This document shows, piece by piece, positions 1 to 9,300 of a stretch of DNA of 64,000 nucleotides. The number at the start of each line of letters is the position of its first letter. The stretch's first letter is position 1. Below the pieces are notes generated by a model. It worked only from the letters and a program-made list of their open reading frames with translations, was not told the DNA's origin and searched no databases. This DNA is from Corynebacterium aquilae DSM 44791 (GTDB lineage: Bacteria > Actinomycetota > Actinomycetes > Mycobacteriales > Mycobacteriaceae). The position numbers were made by a program, and so were the translations under genes. The stretch lies in contig NZ_CP009245.1 of the NCBI RefSeq assembly GCF_001941445.1, positions 2,627,992 to 2,691,991 on the forward strand, in the 5' to 3' direction.

Positions 1-672
1 TTCTTCTTCCTCAAAGACGGCCCGAAGTTCCTGCCGTGGGTGCGCCGCGTCAGCGGCCCGACCTGGGGCTGGCACCTCACCGAGGTCCTCACCCGCACCT
101 GGAACACCCTCGCCGGATTCATCCGCGCCCAGGCCGCCGTGTCGCTGGTGGATGCCATCTTCATCGGCATCGGCCTGGTGCTGATGAAGGTGCCGCTCGC
201 ACTGGTGCTGACCGTGCTGACCTTCTTCGCCGGATTCATCCCGATCATCGGCGCAATCTCCGCGGGCGCAATCAGTGTGCTCATCGCACTGGTATCCAAC
301 GGCCCCACCACCGCCATCGGCGTGCTGATCCTGATCATCGCCGTGCAGCAGCTGGAAAGCCACATCCTGTCCCCCATCCTGCAGTCCAAGGCCATGGATC
401 TGCACCCGGTGATCGTGCTGCTATCCGTCACCGTTGGTGGCACCTTGTTCGGCATCATCGGCGCCTTCCTGGCGGTGCCCGTCGCCGCCACCCTGGCCGT
501 ATGGCTGCGCTACCACGGCGACCTGGTCTCCCTGCGCGCAGGAGAAAAAACCCTCGAGGACATCGAGGTGGCCACCAAAAATGGTTCCCACAAGCACGGC
601 GACAGCGCCGAAGGTTTGGAAGCGGTGAAATCCAAGCTGCGCTCCATTAGCCGGATGGAAAAGAAGTCTTAA
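1..672 (+). CDS. AI-2E family transporter, C-terminal part (cut by window start)
   Basis: The reading frame is open from base 1, so the N-terminus lies outside the window. The visible ~223 residues contain alternating hydrophobic segments and a Gly/Ile-rich stretch (GFIPIIGAISAG) followed by QQLESHILSP, the pattern of the C-terminal half of AI-2E/UPF0118 family permeases. The family comprises polytopic inner-membrane proteins; some export autoinducer-2, others act in ion or proton exchange, so the substrate is not known here. The last ~50 residues are charged and probably cytoplasmic. A strong terminator follows 28 bp after the stop. Confidence 0.85.
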   Translation, partial: FFFLKDGPKFLPWVRRVSGPTWGWHLTEVLTRTWNTLAGFIRAQAAVSLVDAIFIGIGLVLMKVPLALVLTVLTFFAGFIPIIGAISAGAISVLIALVSNGPTTAIGVLILIIAVQQLESHILSPILQSKAMDLHPVIVLLSVTVGGTLFGIIGAFLAVPVAATLAVWLRYHGDLVSLRAGEKTLEDIEVATKNGSHKHGDSAEGLEAVKSKLRSISRMEKKS

Positions 673-699
673 AAACACTTCCGCTCTGCCCGCTTAGGC

Positions 700-734
700 A
701 ATCCCGTCGCACCCCGGTGCGGCGGGATTTTTTT
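700..734 (+). terminator. Rho-independent terminator after the AI-2E transporter
   Basis: Arms at 700-713 and 716-729 pair over 14 bp (one G-T wobble) around a two-base loop, and a run of seven T follows. Because the hairpin ends at 729, a GTG start at 717 for the next gene is unlikely. Confidence 0.9.
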
Positions 735-785
735 AGGGCTGGCTTCATTGAGGGGTTTATGCACTCTAGCCATATGATTGGGAAC

Positions 786-3700
786 ATGCTCGACAGCCTT
801 ATCGCCTCCTGCCCCACGATCACCGCCCAGACGATGACGCTGGGGCTTTTAGGTGTCTTGCTGTCGCTACCCGCATGGGGCTACTTCCTGACGGGCGCGG
901 TGAAACTATTCCGCTTCGTCAAGGCGGGAAGACCCGATAGTTTTACCCGCACCGACCAGCTCCCCACCCGCCTAGCAACCCTGCTCAAAGAGGTGGTCTT
1001 CCACACCGAACTCGCCCGCAAACCGTTTGTGGCGGCCGCCCACTGGCTGGTGATGGTGGGCTTCCTGCTGGGCAGCATCGTGTGGTTCGAGGCCTACATT
1101 CAAACCTTCAACCCCCAGGGGTCTTGGCCAATCATCGGCGACACCCACGCCTACCACCTCGTCGACGAACTGCTGGGGCTGGGAACCGTCATCGGGGTGC
1201 TGTTCCTCATCGGGGTGCGCCTTTCCACCCGCGGCAGCGAGCGCAACCGCTTCTACGGCTCCAATGCCACCGCCGCCCACTTCGTCGAAGCCGTCGTCCT
1301 GCTGGAGGGCCTGGGCATGCTGATGGTCAAAGCTGGCCGAATCGCCACCTGGCCGCTACTCTTCGGCAACCCCCACACCGACTTTTTCACCATCCAGCTA
1401 GCCAAACTCCTGCCCGCCAACGCCACCATGGTCAGTGTTTTCGCCCTGATCAAACTGCTCACCGGCATGATCTGGCTGTTCATCGTCGGCCAACAGCTGC
1501 GCTGGGGCGTGGCCTGGCACCGCTTCTTGGCGTTTTTCAACATCTTCTTGCAGCGCAACCCCGACGGCGCACCCGCCCTCGGGAAACTAGCCACCCCCGA
1601 CCTTGAGGCCGACGGCCCGGTCGGGGTGGGGCGCGTCGGTGATGCCTCCTGGAAAATGCTTTTGGATTCAGCCACCTGCACCGAGTGCGGCCGCTGCCAG
1701 GATGTGTGCCCGGCATGGAACACCAACAAACCCTTGAGCCCCAAAAAACTCATCATGGCCGAACGCGACGCCGCCCTTTCCGGCGAATCAGCATTCACCT
1801 TGGTCGGCAATTCCATTCACCCCGATGAGCTATGGAGCTGCACCAACTGTGGCGCGTGCGTCGAGCAATGCCCCGTCGATATCGAACACATCGACCACGT
1901 GGCCGCATTGCGCCGCTACCAGGTGCTGGAGGAAGCAGACTTCCCCCAAGAACTCACCGGGCTGTTCAAAAACCTCGAAAACAAAGGCAACCCCTGGGGC
2001 CGCAACGCCTCCGAGCGGCGCACCTGGATCGACAAAGCCCGCGACCGCGGATTGCAGGTGCCAGTCATCGGCGACGACGCCACCATGGACAACATCGAGT
2101 ACCTGTACTGGGTGGGCTGCGCCGGCGTCTACGACGATGCGGCCCAACAAACCACCATCGCAGTGGTCGAATTGCTCAACACCGCCGGGGTGCCCTTCGC
2201 CGTCCTCGGCGACGGGGAAACCTGCACAGGTGACCCGGCGCGCCGCGCCGGCAACGAGTTCTTGTTCCAGATGCTCGCGGAGCAAAACGTCGAAACCCTC
2301 AACGAGGCCTTCGACGGCGTGCCGCGAGGGCAGCGCAAAATCATCACGACCTGTGCGCACTGTTTCAACACTATCCGCAACGAATACCCAGATTTCGACG
2401 GCCACTTCGAGGTGTTCCACCACACCCAGCTGTTGAACCGTCTGGTGCGGGAGGGACGTCTAACCCCGGTTCCGCGCACCGATGCCAACCGCCGCCCGAT
2501 CACCTACCACGATCCGTGCTTCCTGGGCCGCCACAATAAGGTTTTCGATCCTCCACGCGAGCTGCTCGGCGAAGTCGGGCCGCTCAATGAGGCGCCCCGC
2601 AATAAAGACAATGCGATGTGTTGCGGTGCCGGTGGCGCCCGCATGTTTATGGAAGAAAAACTGGGCACCCGCATTGCCGATGCGCGCGCCGCGGAACTGC
2701 GGGATACGGGCGCTGGCACGGTAGCCGTAGGTTGCCCCTTCTGCCACACCATGCTCACTGGCGGCATGAAAGCGACCGGATCCACAAACGATGCCGTCGA
2801 CATCAAAGACGTCGCCGTATTGATGCGCGACGCAGTAACGGTCGATGGGAAATTGCCGAAGCCGTTGCCGCTCAAGCCCTTGCAGCCGCTTAAGCGGGAA
2901 CCGAAGAAGGCCGACACTAAGACAGCTCAAGCGTCTGAACCCACGCAGACTCCGGCGGTGACCTCCACCCAGGTTTCCGCCCCAGCTGCCCCAGCAACAG
3001 CAACCACGCCGACACCGCCGGCTGCTGCTACTCCCCCGGCGCCCGGCATGAAAGCACCCGGTGTGAGCACCCCCGCTGCGAGCGCACCCGCACCTGGCGC
3101 GTCTGCGCCGGTGGCACCTCAAGCACCTGGTGCTGCCGCACCTCAAGCACCTGCCGCTCCGGTTGCTTCTGCACCGGCAGCACCGCAAGCACCGGGTGCG
3201 GTACCTCCCGCACCAGCAGCCCCCAGCGCTCCTCAAGCGACCGCACCAGCAGCAGTTCCCCCAGCCCCCAGCGCACCACGCCCACCCAGCGCAGTCGCAC
3301 CACAAGCGCCTGTCGCTCCGGGAGCATCCGCACCGACTGCGCCTCAGGCACCTGGCGCTGCCGCACCCCAAGCACCTAATACTGCCGCACCTGCACCGGC
3401 TGCACCCACTGCGCCAGGAGCAGCAGTAGCACCGGGTGCTGTGCCTCCTGCACCGACTGCACCTGCTGCGCCAGGAGGATCTGCACCGGCCGCACCGCAA
3501 GCACCGGGTGCGGTACCTCCCGCACCAGCAGCCCCCAATGCTCCTCAAGCGGCCACACCAACAGCCGTTCCCCCCGCCCCCAGCGCACCACGCCCACCCA
3601 GCGCAGTAGCACCACAAGTGCCTGCCGCGCCGGGAGCATCTGCACCGACTGCACCGCAAGCACCGGGCGCGGTACCTCCCGCACCAGCAGCACCCAATGC

Positions 3701-4025
3701 TCCTCAAGCGGCCGCACCAACAGCCGTTCCCCCCGCCCCCAGCGCACCACGTCCTCCCAGCGCTGCCGCACCGGCCGCACCGCAAGCGCCTAGTGCTGCC
3801 GCACCTGCACCGGATGCACCCACTGCGCCAGGAGCAGTCGTAGCACCGGGCGCTGTGCCTCCCGCACCGGCCGCACCTGCTGCGCCGGGAGCAGTCGTAG
3901 CACCGGGCGCGGTACCTCCCGCGCCTGTGGCACCAAAGCCTTCCAGTGCAGCAACACCTCCGGCTAAAAGGGATTCAACTACCTCACCTGAAGACACACA
4001 TCCTTCACGCGGGGAAGAAGAGTAA
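786..4025 (+). CDS. Membrane (Fe-S)-binding oxidoreductase, HdrD/GlpC-like, with long Pro/Ala tail
   Basis: Probable membrane-bound electron-transfer protein. The N-terminal ~270 residues hold several membrane segments like nitrate reductase gamma / HdrE domains. Two 4Fe-4S motifs follow: CTECGRCQDVCP from about residue 298 and CTNCGACVEQCP from about residue 352. Then come two CCG-type (heterodisulfide reductase) cysteine domains, seen as YWVGCAG, TTCAHC, DPCFLGR, CCGAGG and GCPFC. From about residue 700 to the end (residue 1079) the protein is almost only Pro, Ala and Gly with few charges. ATG 759 (AGGGG three bases upstream) and ATG 774 are alternative starts. The electron donor and acceptor are not evident from context. 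Homologues occur across actinobacteria. Confidence 0.85.
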   Translation: MLDSLIASCPTITAQTMTLGLLGVLLSLPAWGYFLTGAVKLFRFVKAGRPDSFTRTDQLPTRLATLLKEVVFHTELARKPFVAAAHWLVMVGFLLGSIVWFEAYIQTFNPQGSWPIIGDTHAYHLVDELLGLGTVIGVLFLIGVRLSTRGSERNRFYGSNATAAHFVEAVVLLEGLGMLMVKAGRIATWPLLFGNPHTDFFTIQLAKLLPANATMVSVFALIKLLTGMIWLFIVGQQLRWGVAWHRFLAFFNIFLQRNPDGAPALGKLATPDLEADGPVGVGRVGDASWKMLLDSATCTECGRCQDVCPAWNTNKPLSPKKLIMAERDAALSGESAFTLVGNSIHPDELWSCTNCGACVEQCPVDIEHIDHVAALRRYQVLEEADFPQELTGLFKNLENKGNPWGRNASERRTWIDKARDRGLQVPVIGDDATMDNIEYLYWVGCAGVYDDAAQQTTIAVVELLNTAGVPFAVLGDGETCTGDPARRAGNEFLFQMLAEQNVETLNEAFDGVPRGQRKIITTCAHCFNTIRNEYPDFDGHFEVFHHTQLLNRLVREGRLTPVPRTDANRRPITYHDPCFLGRHNKVFDPPRELLGEVGPLNEAPRNKDNAMCCGAGGARMFMEEKLGTRIADARAAELRDTGAGTVAVGCPFCHTMLTGGMKATGSTNDAVDIKDVAVLMRDAVTVDGKLPKPLPLKPLQPLKREPKKADTKTAQASEPTQTPAVTSTQVSAPAAPATATTPTPPAAATPPAPGMKAPGVSTPAASAPAPGASAPVAPQAPGAAAPQAPAAPVASAPAAPQAPGAVPPAPAAPSAPQATAPAAVPPAPSAPRPPSAVAPQAPVAPGASAPTAPQAPGAAAPQAPNTAAPAPAAPTAPGAAVAPGAVPPAPTAPAAPGGSAPAAPQAPGAVPPAPAAPNAPQAATPTAVPPAPSAPRPPSAVAPQVPAAPGASAPTAPQAPGAVPPAPAAPNAPQAAAPTAVPPAPSAPRPPSAAAPAAPQAPSAAAPAPDAPTAPGAVVAPGAVPPAPAAPAAPGAVVAPGAVPPAPVAPKPSSAATPPAKRDSTTSPEDTHPSRGEEE
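3177..3935 (+). repeat. Imperfect tandem repeat encoding the Pro/Ala tail
   Basis: Related blocks beginning with GCAAGCACCGGG or near variants start near 3185, 3341, 3497 and 3656, with a shorter one near 3780. The period is about 156-159 bp, or 52-53 codons. Units read roughly APQAPGAVPPAPAAP, then VPPAPSAPRPPSA. Such a tract can change length by slippage or recombination and is also a place where short-read assemblies collapse. Confidence 0.8.
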
Positions 4026-4105
4026 GCCCGGTAGGCGGCTTTGCATTTTGGGTTGAGATGCCCAATTTCCTAGACATACCCATGTCAGACTTTTTATTGA
4101 AGCTA

Positions 4106-4133
4106 TTGACATGTATTTCACCCTTGCTAGAAT
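4106..4133 (+). promoter_or_regulatory. Strong sigma-A-type promoter
   Basis: TTGACA at 4106-4111 and TAGAAT at 4128-4133 are separated by 16 bp. This is the best -35/-10 match found in the window. It would start a transcript near 4140 and so give a leader of about 170 nt before the first good ribosome binding site at 4301. Confidence 0.75.
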
Positions 4134-4208
4134 TCACACCACGACAGGCAAGGGCAGGCTTACCATGTTTGGGAAACGTGTTTCGTTCCTTGTCGCACCA
4201 TCTTTACC

Positions 4209-4295
4209 GCCCCTCGTAGCCTTCGGGCTGCCCCAAAGTTTTTCGCATCCGAAGGCGCTTCTCGGGCCACGAAATTCGCGTCAGCAGCGAGGGGC
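4209..4295 (+). promoter_or_regulatory. Candidate structured 5' leader RNA
   Basis: Two perfect 8-bp stems are nested. The outer one pairs GCCCCTCG (4209-4216) with CGAGGGGC (4288-4295), and the inner one pairs GCCTTCGG (4219-4226) with CCGAAGGC (4249-4256). The outer 3' arm ends six bases before the ribosome binding site AGGAG (about 4301-4305). The layout could be a cis-acting RNA controlling translation of the downstream membrane-protein genes. No known riboswitch class was recognised. Confidence 0.4.
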
Positions 4296-4312
4296 TATAG
4301 AGGAGCTTTTTG

Positions 4313-4375
4313 ATGATCCACGGGAACAAAAAAATTCAAAATGCCACCGGCTACCACCATGCGCACCTCAAATAG
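4313..4375 (+). CDS. Possible 20-residue leader peptide
   Basis: ATG at 4313 sits seven bases after a good AGGAG. The frame runs 20 codons to TAG at 4373-4375 and contains GYHHAH near the end. It overlaps the possible starts (4341, 4359) of the next gene, which lacks its own ribosome binding site, so reading of this mini-ORF could couple translation to that gene. It is too short for composition to prove coding. Confidence 0.35.
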   Translation: MIHGNKKIQNATGYHHAHLK

Positions 4376-4676
4376 AGTCCTAGTGACTGGGGAATTGAGC
4401 CAGCGGGTTTTTCCGATTTCACTTGCGCTGCTCCCGCTGGGAGCTATCGCAATTTCGCTCGCCGTGGCCATCCATATTGCTGTGGGCATTGTTGTCACGG
4501 TGCTGTGCTGCGCTGGGTTTAGTTTTCTGCATCTCCGCCAGGAGCGGTACCCGCTTCGGACCGCGCACTTCATTGCTGGAATTTCATTGTTCGTGGTCAT
4601 CTGCGCGATGAGCGCGGCCGCGATTGTTTGGCGCAGCGCCGGTGAAGGCTGCTACGGGATTCCGGCGGTGGTCTGA
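4341..4676 (+). CDS. Small membrane protein of unknown function (1 of 4)
   Basis: Up to 111 residues with two hydrophobic segments in the first half (SLALLPLGAIAISLAVAI and the following AVGIVVTVLCCAGF) and one near residues 75-97. No family was recognised. ATG 4341 and ATG 4359 are both possible, and an in-frame stop at 4311-4313 excludes an earlier start. Neither has a clear ribosome binding site, which suggests coupling to the mini-ORF at 4313. The stop overlaps the next start by one base (TGATG), so the genes form an operon. Confidence 0.6.
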   Translation: MPPATTMRTSNRVLVTGELSQRVFPISLALLPLGAIAISLAVAIHIAVGIVVTVLCCAGFSFLHLRQERYPLRTAHFIAGISLFVVICAMSAAAIVWRSAGEGCYGIPAVV

Positions 4677-5074
4677 TGAGTTCGCAAACACAAGCGTCAC
4701 ACTTTGATCACATCCAGTGGCGGCGGCGAAGTGCATGGGTAGCCCTCGCCGCTTTAGTTCATTTGGCGCTGCTCTATGGCTTTATCTGGTTGCAGTCGCC
4801 GCTGTATAAGTCGGCGGAAGTGACAACCACGATGGGGTTGGGGATTGAAATTTCTAACGGCTATTTCACCCTCGCCATCATTGGCTCCTACCTGGTAGCT
4901 GGCTTTGTCGTGATCAGCAGCTACCTTGGTTGGCGGTGCAAGCCAGAAAGGGTCTTCAACGGAGTTTTCCTGACCGTATACGCATTTTTGATCGCTGTGG
5001 TTTTTGTGGGGATGTTCGCCGCGGAGCTGCTCGTGGGGTGCCTGACTGGCGAAGGGGTGGTGTACCTATGGTGA
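4676..5074 (+). CDS. Small membrane protein of unknown function (2 of 4)
   Basis: 132 residues. A charged N-terminus (QWRRRSAW) is followed by about three to four membrane segments (VALAALVHLALLYGFIWL, YFTLAIIGSYLVAGFVVI, FLIAVVFVGMFAAELLV). No catalytic motif or family was recognised. It is joined tightly to both neighbours: start overlapping the upstream stop, and the last 7 bp shared with the next gene. This supports a single transcript from the promoter at 4106. Confidence 0.65.
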   Translation: MSSQTQASHFDHIQWRRRSAWVALAALVHLALLYGFIWLQSPLYKSAEVTTTMGLGIEISNGYFTLAIIGSYLVAGFVVISSYLGWRCKPERVFNGVFLTVYAFLIAVVFVGMFAAELLVGCLTGEGVVYLW

Positions 5075-5370
5075 AGTTCGGCCCTGTCTACCCGGTGGTA
5101 CTTCTTGTGCCCGCAGCTACCGTGGCGGCTTTCCTCTTGGGCGGGTTTGAGCCGCGAACTGCCGTGATTGGATGTGTGATTCTCGGTGGCGTTGTTGGCG
5201 CGATGCACCTTCTAACCTCCGGCAGACTCATACAGGCAGTGTCACTGGCTGTGTCTTTGGCGGTTGCTTGGTCGGGCTTAGCTGTGATGACGCATCACTA
5301 TGCGAGCACTCGCGCAAGCGAGTGCGTTTCGATCGCAGACCGATTCGAGGAGCGCAGTCTTGGTGAGTAG
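5068..5370 (+). CDS. Small membrane protein of unknown function (3 of 4)
   Basis: 100 residues, starting at ATG 5068 inside the end of the preceding gene. It has three hydrophobic segments (VVLLVPAATVAAFLLG, AVIGCVILGGVVGAMHLL, AVSLAVSLAVAWSGLAVM) and a polar C-terminus ending RFEERSLGE. No family was recognised. Its overlap with both neighbours implies translational coupling. An earlier in-frame ATG at 4930 would lie inside the previous gene and is less likely. Confidence 0.6.
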   Translation: MVKFGPVYPVVLLVPAATVAAFLLGGFEPRTAVIGCVILGGVVGAMHLLTSGRLIQAVSLAVSLAVAWSGLAVMTHHYASTRASECVSIADRFEERSLGE

Positions 5371-5782
5371 TTCTTCTGGAAATGCTGCTTTTGATCCACA
5401 GCTCGGGCAATCAGGTGGCCTCGGCGGGAGTATCCCGCCGGATGCGGCCAACGCACCTGGCGCAGACCACACTGCCGGTTTTTCCGGGCTGTTGATTCTC
5501 AGCGGAGTCTATGTGGCTGTGTTTGCTTTCACCGCTAGTTTCCCGGTGCTTGCCAACGACACGTTTAGGCAGTTCTTTATCGGCCCCTTTGGTTTGCGCA
5601 TGGTCAGTTTTGGGTTGTGTTCCCTTGTTGCCATCACCGCGTGCACTCACGTGGCAACCGCGGCCCCGTGGGATCGGGGGCGGCGGGTGTTGAGCGGCTT
5701 GCTCGTGGCAACTCTTTCGGCGCTGGCGCTGTGTGGTCTTGGTGTGCTGTGGGTACTACAAGGCCCGGTGGCCTATTGCTAG
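5363..5782 (+). CDS. Small membrane protein of unknown function (4 of 4)
   Basis: About 139 residues from GTG 5363, which overlaps the previous stop by 8 bp and has GGAG upstream near 5349. The first ~40 residues are polar and rich in Gly, Ser, Ala and Pro. Three to four membrane segments follow (FSGLLILSGVYVAVFAF, FGLRMVSFGLCSLVAITA, LSGLLVATLSALALCGLGVLWVL). It ends the four-gene set. No homologous family was recognised, and co-location with putA downstream does not prove a functional link. Confidence 0.6.
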   Translation: MSSSSGNAAFDPQLGQSGGLGGSIPPDAANAPGADHTAGFSGLLILSGVYVAVFAFTASFPVLANDTFRQFFIGPFGLRMVSFGLCSLVAITACTHVATAAPWDRGRRVLSGLLVATLSALALCGLGVLWVLQGPVAYC

Positions 5783-6325
5783 CTTCCACCCCGCAGTGTC
5801 TTTTCGTGGCCGCTTTCACAAACCGCAGCCCACCGGTGTCACCTTTTGAGGTGGTCGTTTCGACGCGAACACCTCTTGCTGTGCGCGTGTTTTTGAGTTT
5901 GGAAGCGCGAAAGGCCCTCACGGTGAAGGAAGTCTCGCCGCTTGGCTCGCATTCGCGTTTGAGCACACCCATATTCCCCCTTGCCGGCTGCTAGTTTCGG
6001 CTGGTTAATGGGCACTTCTTCACAATTTTTGCGAACACAGTTGGCTTTTTGTGTGTTAGGCCATATGATGTGCGCTACAGAGATGGCACTCACAGTGTGT
6101 GAGGCCACTGTTTTTCGAGGAGAACTACCCCTTTGTCTCGGATTGGCGGACGGATTCGTCCCACTGGCGATAGGCCACCGGTGTAATTGACTCGCATGTG
6201 GCGCGTGAGTTTTTCGCGACTTTCTCGCGCCCTCGAGCATCCCTACCCCCTTTGTTATTTCACCTGTTGTTAACGGCTGCGCACCCAAGCAGTCTGTTTT
6301 CACGAGCCTAATTTCTGGAGAACCC
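5783..6325 (+). promoter_or_regulatory. Intergenic region before putA, with promoter at 6041-6069
   Basis: No convincing gene lies in these 543 bp. TTGGCT (6041-6046) and TATGAT (6064-6069) with a 17-bp spacer form a good promoter and would give putA an untranslated leader of about 250 nt. A small inverted repeat, GAGGTG...CACCTC, lies near 5849-5876. The ribosome binding site of putA, GGAGA, lies just before the ATG at 6326. Confidence 0.55.
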
Positions 6326-9300
6326 ATGTCTTCTACCCGTAATCCTGCTGCGCACACCCCGCTAGCTAACTCCGCTGATCTGGATCAGGCCGTCGACCGC
6401 GCCGTCCAGCTCGCCCACACCTGGATTGATGCCACCGGCAAGCAGGCGTCCAAGAAGGAAGCCGCTTCCACCGAGCAGTTGGCCGCCATGGTGCGTAACG
6501 CTGATGGTGTTGCTTTCACCATGGACTTCGTCGATCGTGTTGCCCGCCCCGAGGACAACAAGGTCGCAGCCCGCGAGCTGGCGAACCTGGCCAGCCCGCT
6601 GGGTGGTCGTGCCAATGTTCCGGACGAAATCATGAGCACCCTGGACTACCTGCTGCTGTCTAGTGGTGCTGTGGTTGCGCCGTGGGTGCCTGGTATCGCT
6701 ATGCCGCTGGCCCGTAAGCGCCTGCGCCAGCTGGTGGGCCACTTGGTTCTCGACGCGGAGGGCAAGCAGCTTAACGCGTTGTTGGACCGCTCTGCCGATG
6801 AGGGTTTCCGCCTCAATGTGAACCTGTTGGGTGAGGCCGTCCTCGGTGAGGCGGAGGCCACCAGCCGCCTGGAGCGCACCGTGAAGCTGCTGCAGAACCC
6901 GCGCGTGACCTATGTGTCGGTGAAGGCGTCGAGCGTGTGCGCCCAGCTGAACCCGTGGGACATTGAGGGCAACACCGAGCGCCTCAAGGAGCGCCTGCGC
7001 CCGCTGTACCGCCAGGCGGTTTCTCGTTCCCCGCACCCCTTCATCAACCTGGACATGGAGGAGTACAAGGACCTTGGCCTGACGGTGAAGCTGTTCAAGG
7101 AGCTGTTGTCCGAGGAGGAGTTCCTTAACCTGGAGGCCGGCATCGTGCTGCAGGCCTACTTGCCGGATACTTTCGACGCTTTGCAGGAGCTGCTGGAGTT
7201 CGCCCACGAGCGTGTGAAGGCCGGTGGCGCCCCGGTGAAGGTGCGTCTGGTCAAGGGCGCGAACCTGTCGATGGAGAAGGTGGAGGCTGAGCTGCACGAT
7301 TGGGAGCAGGCCCCCTACTTCACCAAGGATGATGTGGATGCGAACTACCTGCGCCTGATGGACTATGTCCTGCAGCCGGAAAACGCTGATGTGCTGCGGG
7401 TGGGTGTCGCTTCCCAGAACATGTTCACCGTGGCTATCGCCCACGAGTTGGCCAAGGCCCGCGGTGTGGAGCGTCAGCTCGACATTGAGATGCTGCAGGG
7501 CATGGCGCCCGCGCAGGCGCGTGCGGTGCGCGACGTGGTGGGGGATCTGATCCTGTACACCCCGGTGGTGCACTCCGAGGAATTCGATGTGGCGGTCAGC
7601 TACCTGGTGCGCCGCCTGGAGGAAAACGGTGCGAGCCAGAACTTCCTCTACGCCCTGTTCGCTCCCGAGGTCGCCGCCGCTGATGGTTTGACCCCGCTGC
7701 AGGATCAGGAGCGGGTGTTCCGCAATGCGGTTGCTAACCGTTGGGAGACTTTCGCCGGCCCGAACCGAACCCAGGATCGTCGCGACGAGCAGGGTTGTTC
7801 TTCCGGAAGCGTGCCCGGCCACTTCGTGGGCGAGCCGGATACCGACCCGGCGCTGCCGCAAAACCGCCAGTGGGCGATCGAGGCTTTGGCGGCCGACCCG
7901 GGTGCGGTGCAGTCGCCGCGGGTCACCGATGTGGCGGCCGTTGATGAGGCCGTTGCTCGCGCGGTGGCTGCCGGTGAGCAGTTCGGCAAGAAAACCGGCG
8001 CGGAGCGCGCCACGCTGCTGGACCAGGCCGCGGAGGCACTGGCACGCGGCCGCGGCCAGCTGATCACCGTGATGACCCACGAGGCCGGCAAGACCGTTGG
8101 TGAGGCCGACCCGGAGGTCAGCGAGGCTATCGACTTTGCCCGCTACTACGCCGAGTCCGCCCGCAAGCTGGACAACACCCCGGGCATGCGTTTCCTGTCC
8201 CCGCGGGTGGTTGTGGTGACCCCGCCGTGGAACTTCCCCGTCGCCATCCCCATGGGTGGTGTCTTCGCTGCCCTGGCTGCCGGTGCCTCCGTGGTCATCA
8301 AGCCGGCCCCGCAGGTGGTGCGCTGCGCCGAGGTTGCGATCTCCTTGCTGCGCGAGGCCGGTATCGGCGAGGACCTGGTGTGCCTGCTCAACGCCGACGA
8401 GGGTGAGGCCGGCAAGCGCCTGGTCTCCCACCCCGATGTCGACCACGTCATCCTCACCGGCGCATCCGACACTGCCCGCCTGTTCACCTCCTTCAAGCCG
8501 GACATGCGCCTGTCCGCTGAGACCAGCGGCAAGAACGCCATCATCGTCACCCCGAGCGCCGACCCGGATTTGGCGGTCGCCGACGTCTACAAGTCCGCCT
8601 TCGGCCACGCCGGCCAGAAGTGCTCCGCCGCGTCCCTGGTCATCCTGGTGGGCTCCATGGGCCAGTCCAAGCGCTTCATCGGCCAGCTCAAAGATGCGGT
8701 GACCTCCCTGCACGTGGGCCCCGGCACCGACATTTCCACCACCATGAACGGCCTGATTGAGGCCCCCGGTGAGAAGCTGAAGCGCGGCCTGACCCAGCTG
8801 GAGCCCGGCGAGACCTGGCTGGTCCAACCCAAGCAGCTCGACGCCGAGGGCCGCCTGTGGTCCCCGGGTGTGCGCGATGGCGTCAAGCCCGGCAGCTGGT
8901 TCCACACCAACGAGTGCTTCGGCCCGGTGCTCGGCATCATGCGCGCCGACACCCTCGAAGAAGCCATCGAGATCCAAAACACCACCGGCTACGGCCTGAC
9001 CGGCGGCCTGCACTCCCTCGACGAGGACGAGATCGCCTACTGGAAGGAGCACGTGGAGGTCGGCAACGCCTACATCAACCGCGGCATCACCGGCGCCATC
9101 GTGCAGCGCCAGTCCTTCGGCGGCTGGAAGGACTCCGCCGTCGGTGCCGGCGCTAAGGCCGGCGGCCCGAACTACGTGCCGCACCTCGGCCGGTGGGAAG
9201 AAGTCGACTCTGCCCTGCTGCCGCAGGCCACCATCACCCTGAAGGTGGCCCAAGCCCTCAAGGAGCTCACCGCCACCGCCGGCCTGAGCGAGCAAGACGT

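Noticed and set aside
2460..3785. A 441-codon Cys/Arg/Gly-rich minus-strand frame in the Pro/Ala repeat
   Set aside because: The reverse of repetitive Ala/Pro codons gives Cys, Arg and Gly runs; it is not a cysteine-rich peptide gene.
4111..4383. A 90-codon frame across the leader at 4.2 kb
   Set aside because: It begins at the promoter itself and covers the stem structures; composition is not protein-like.
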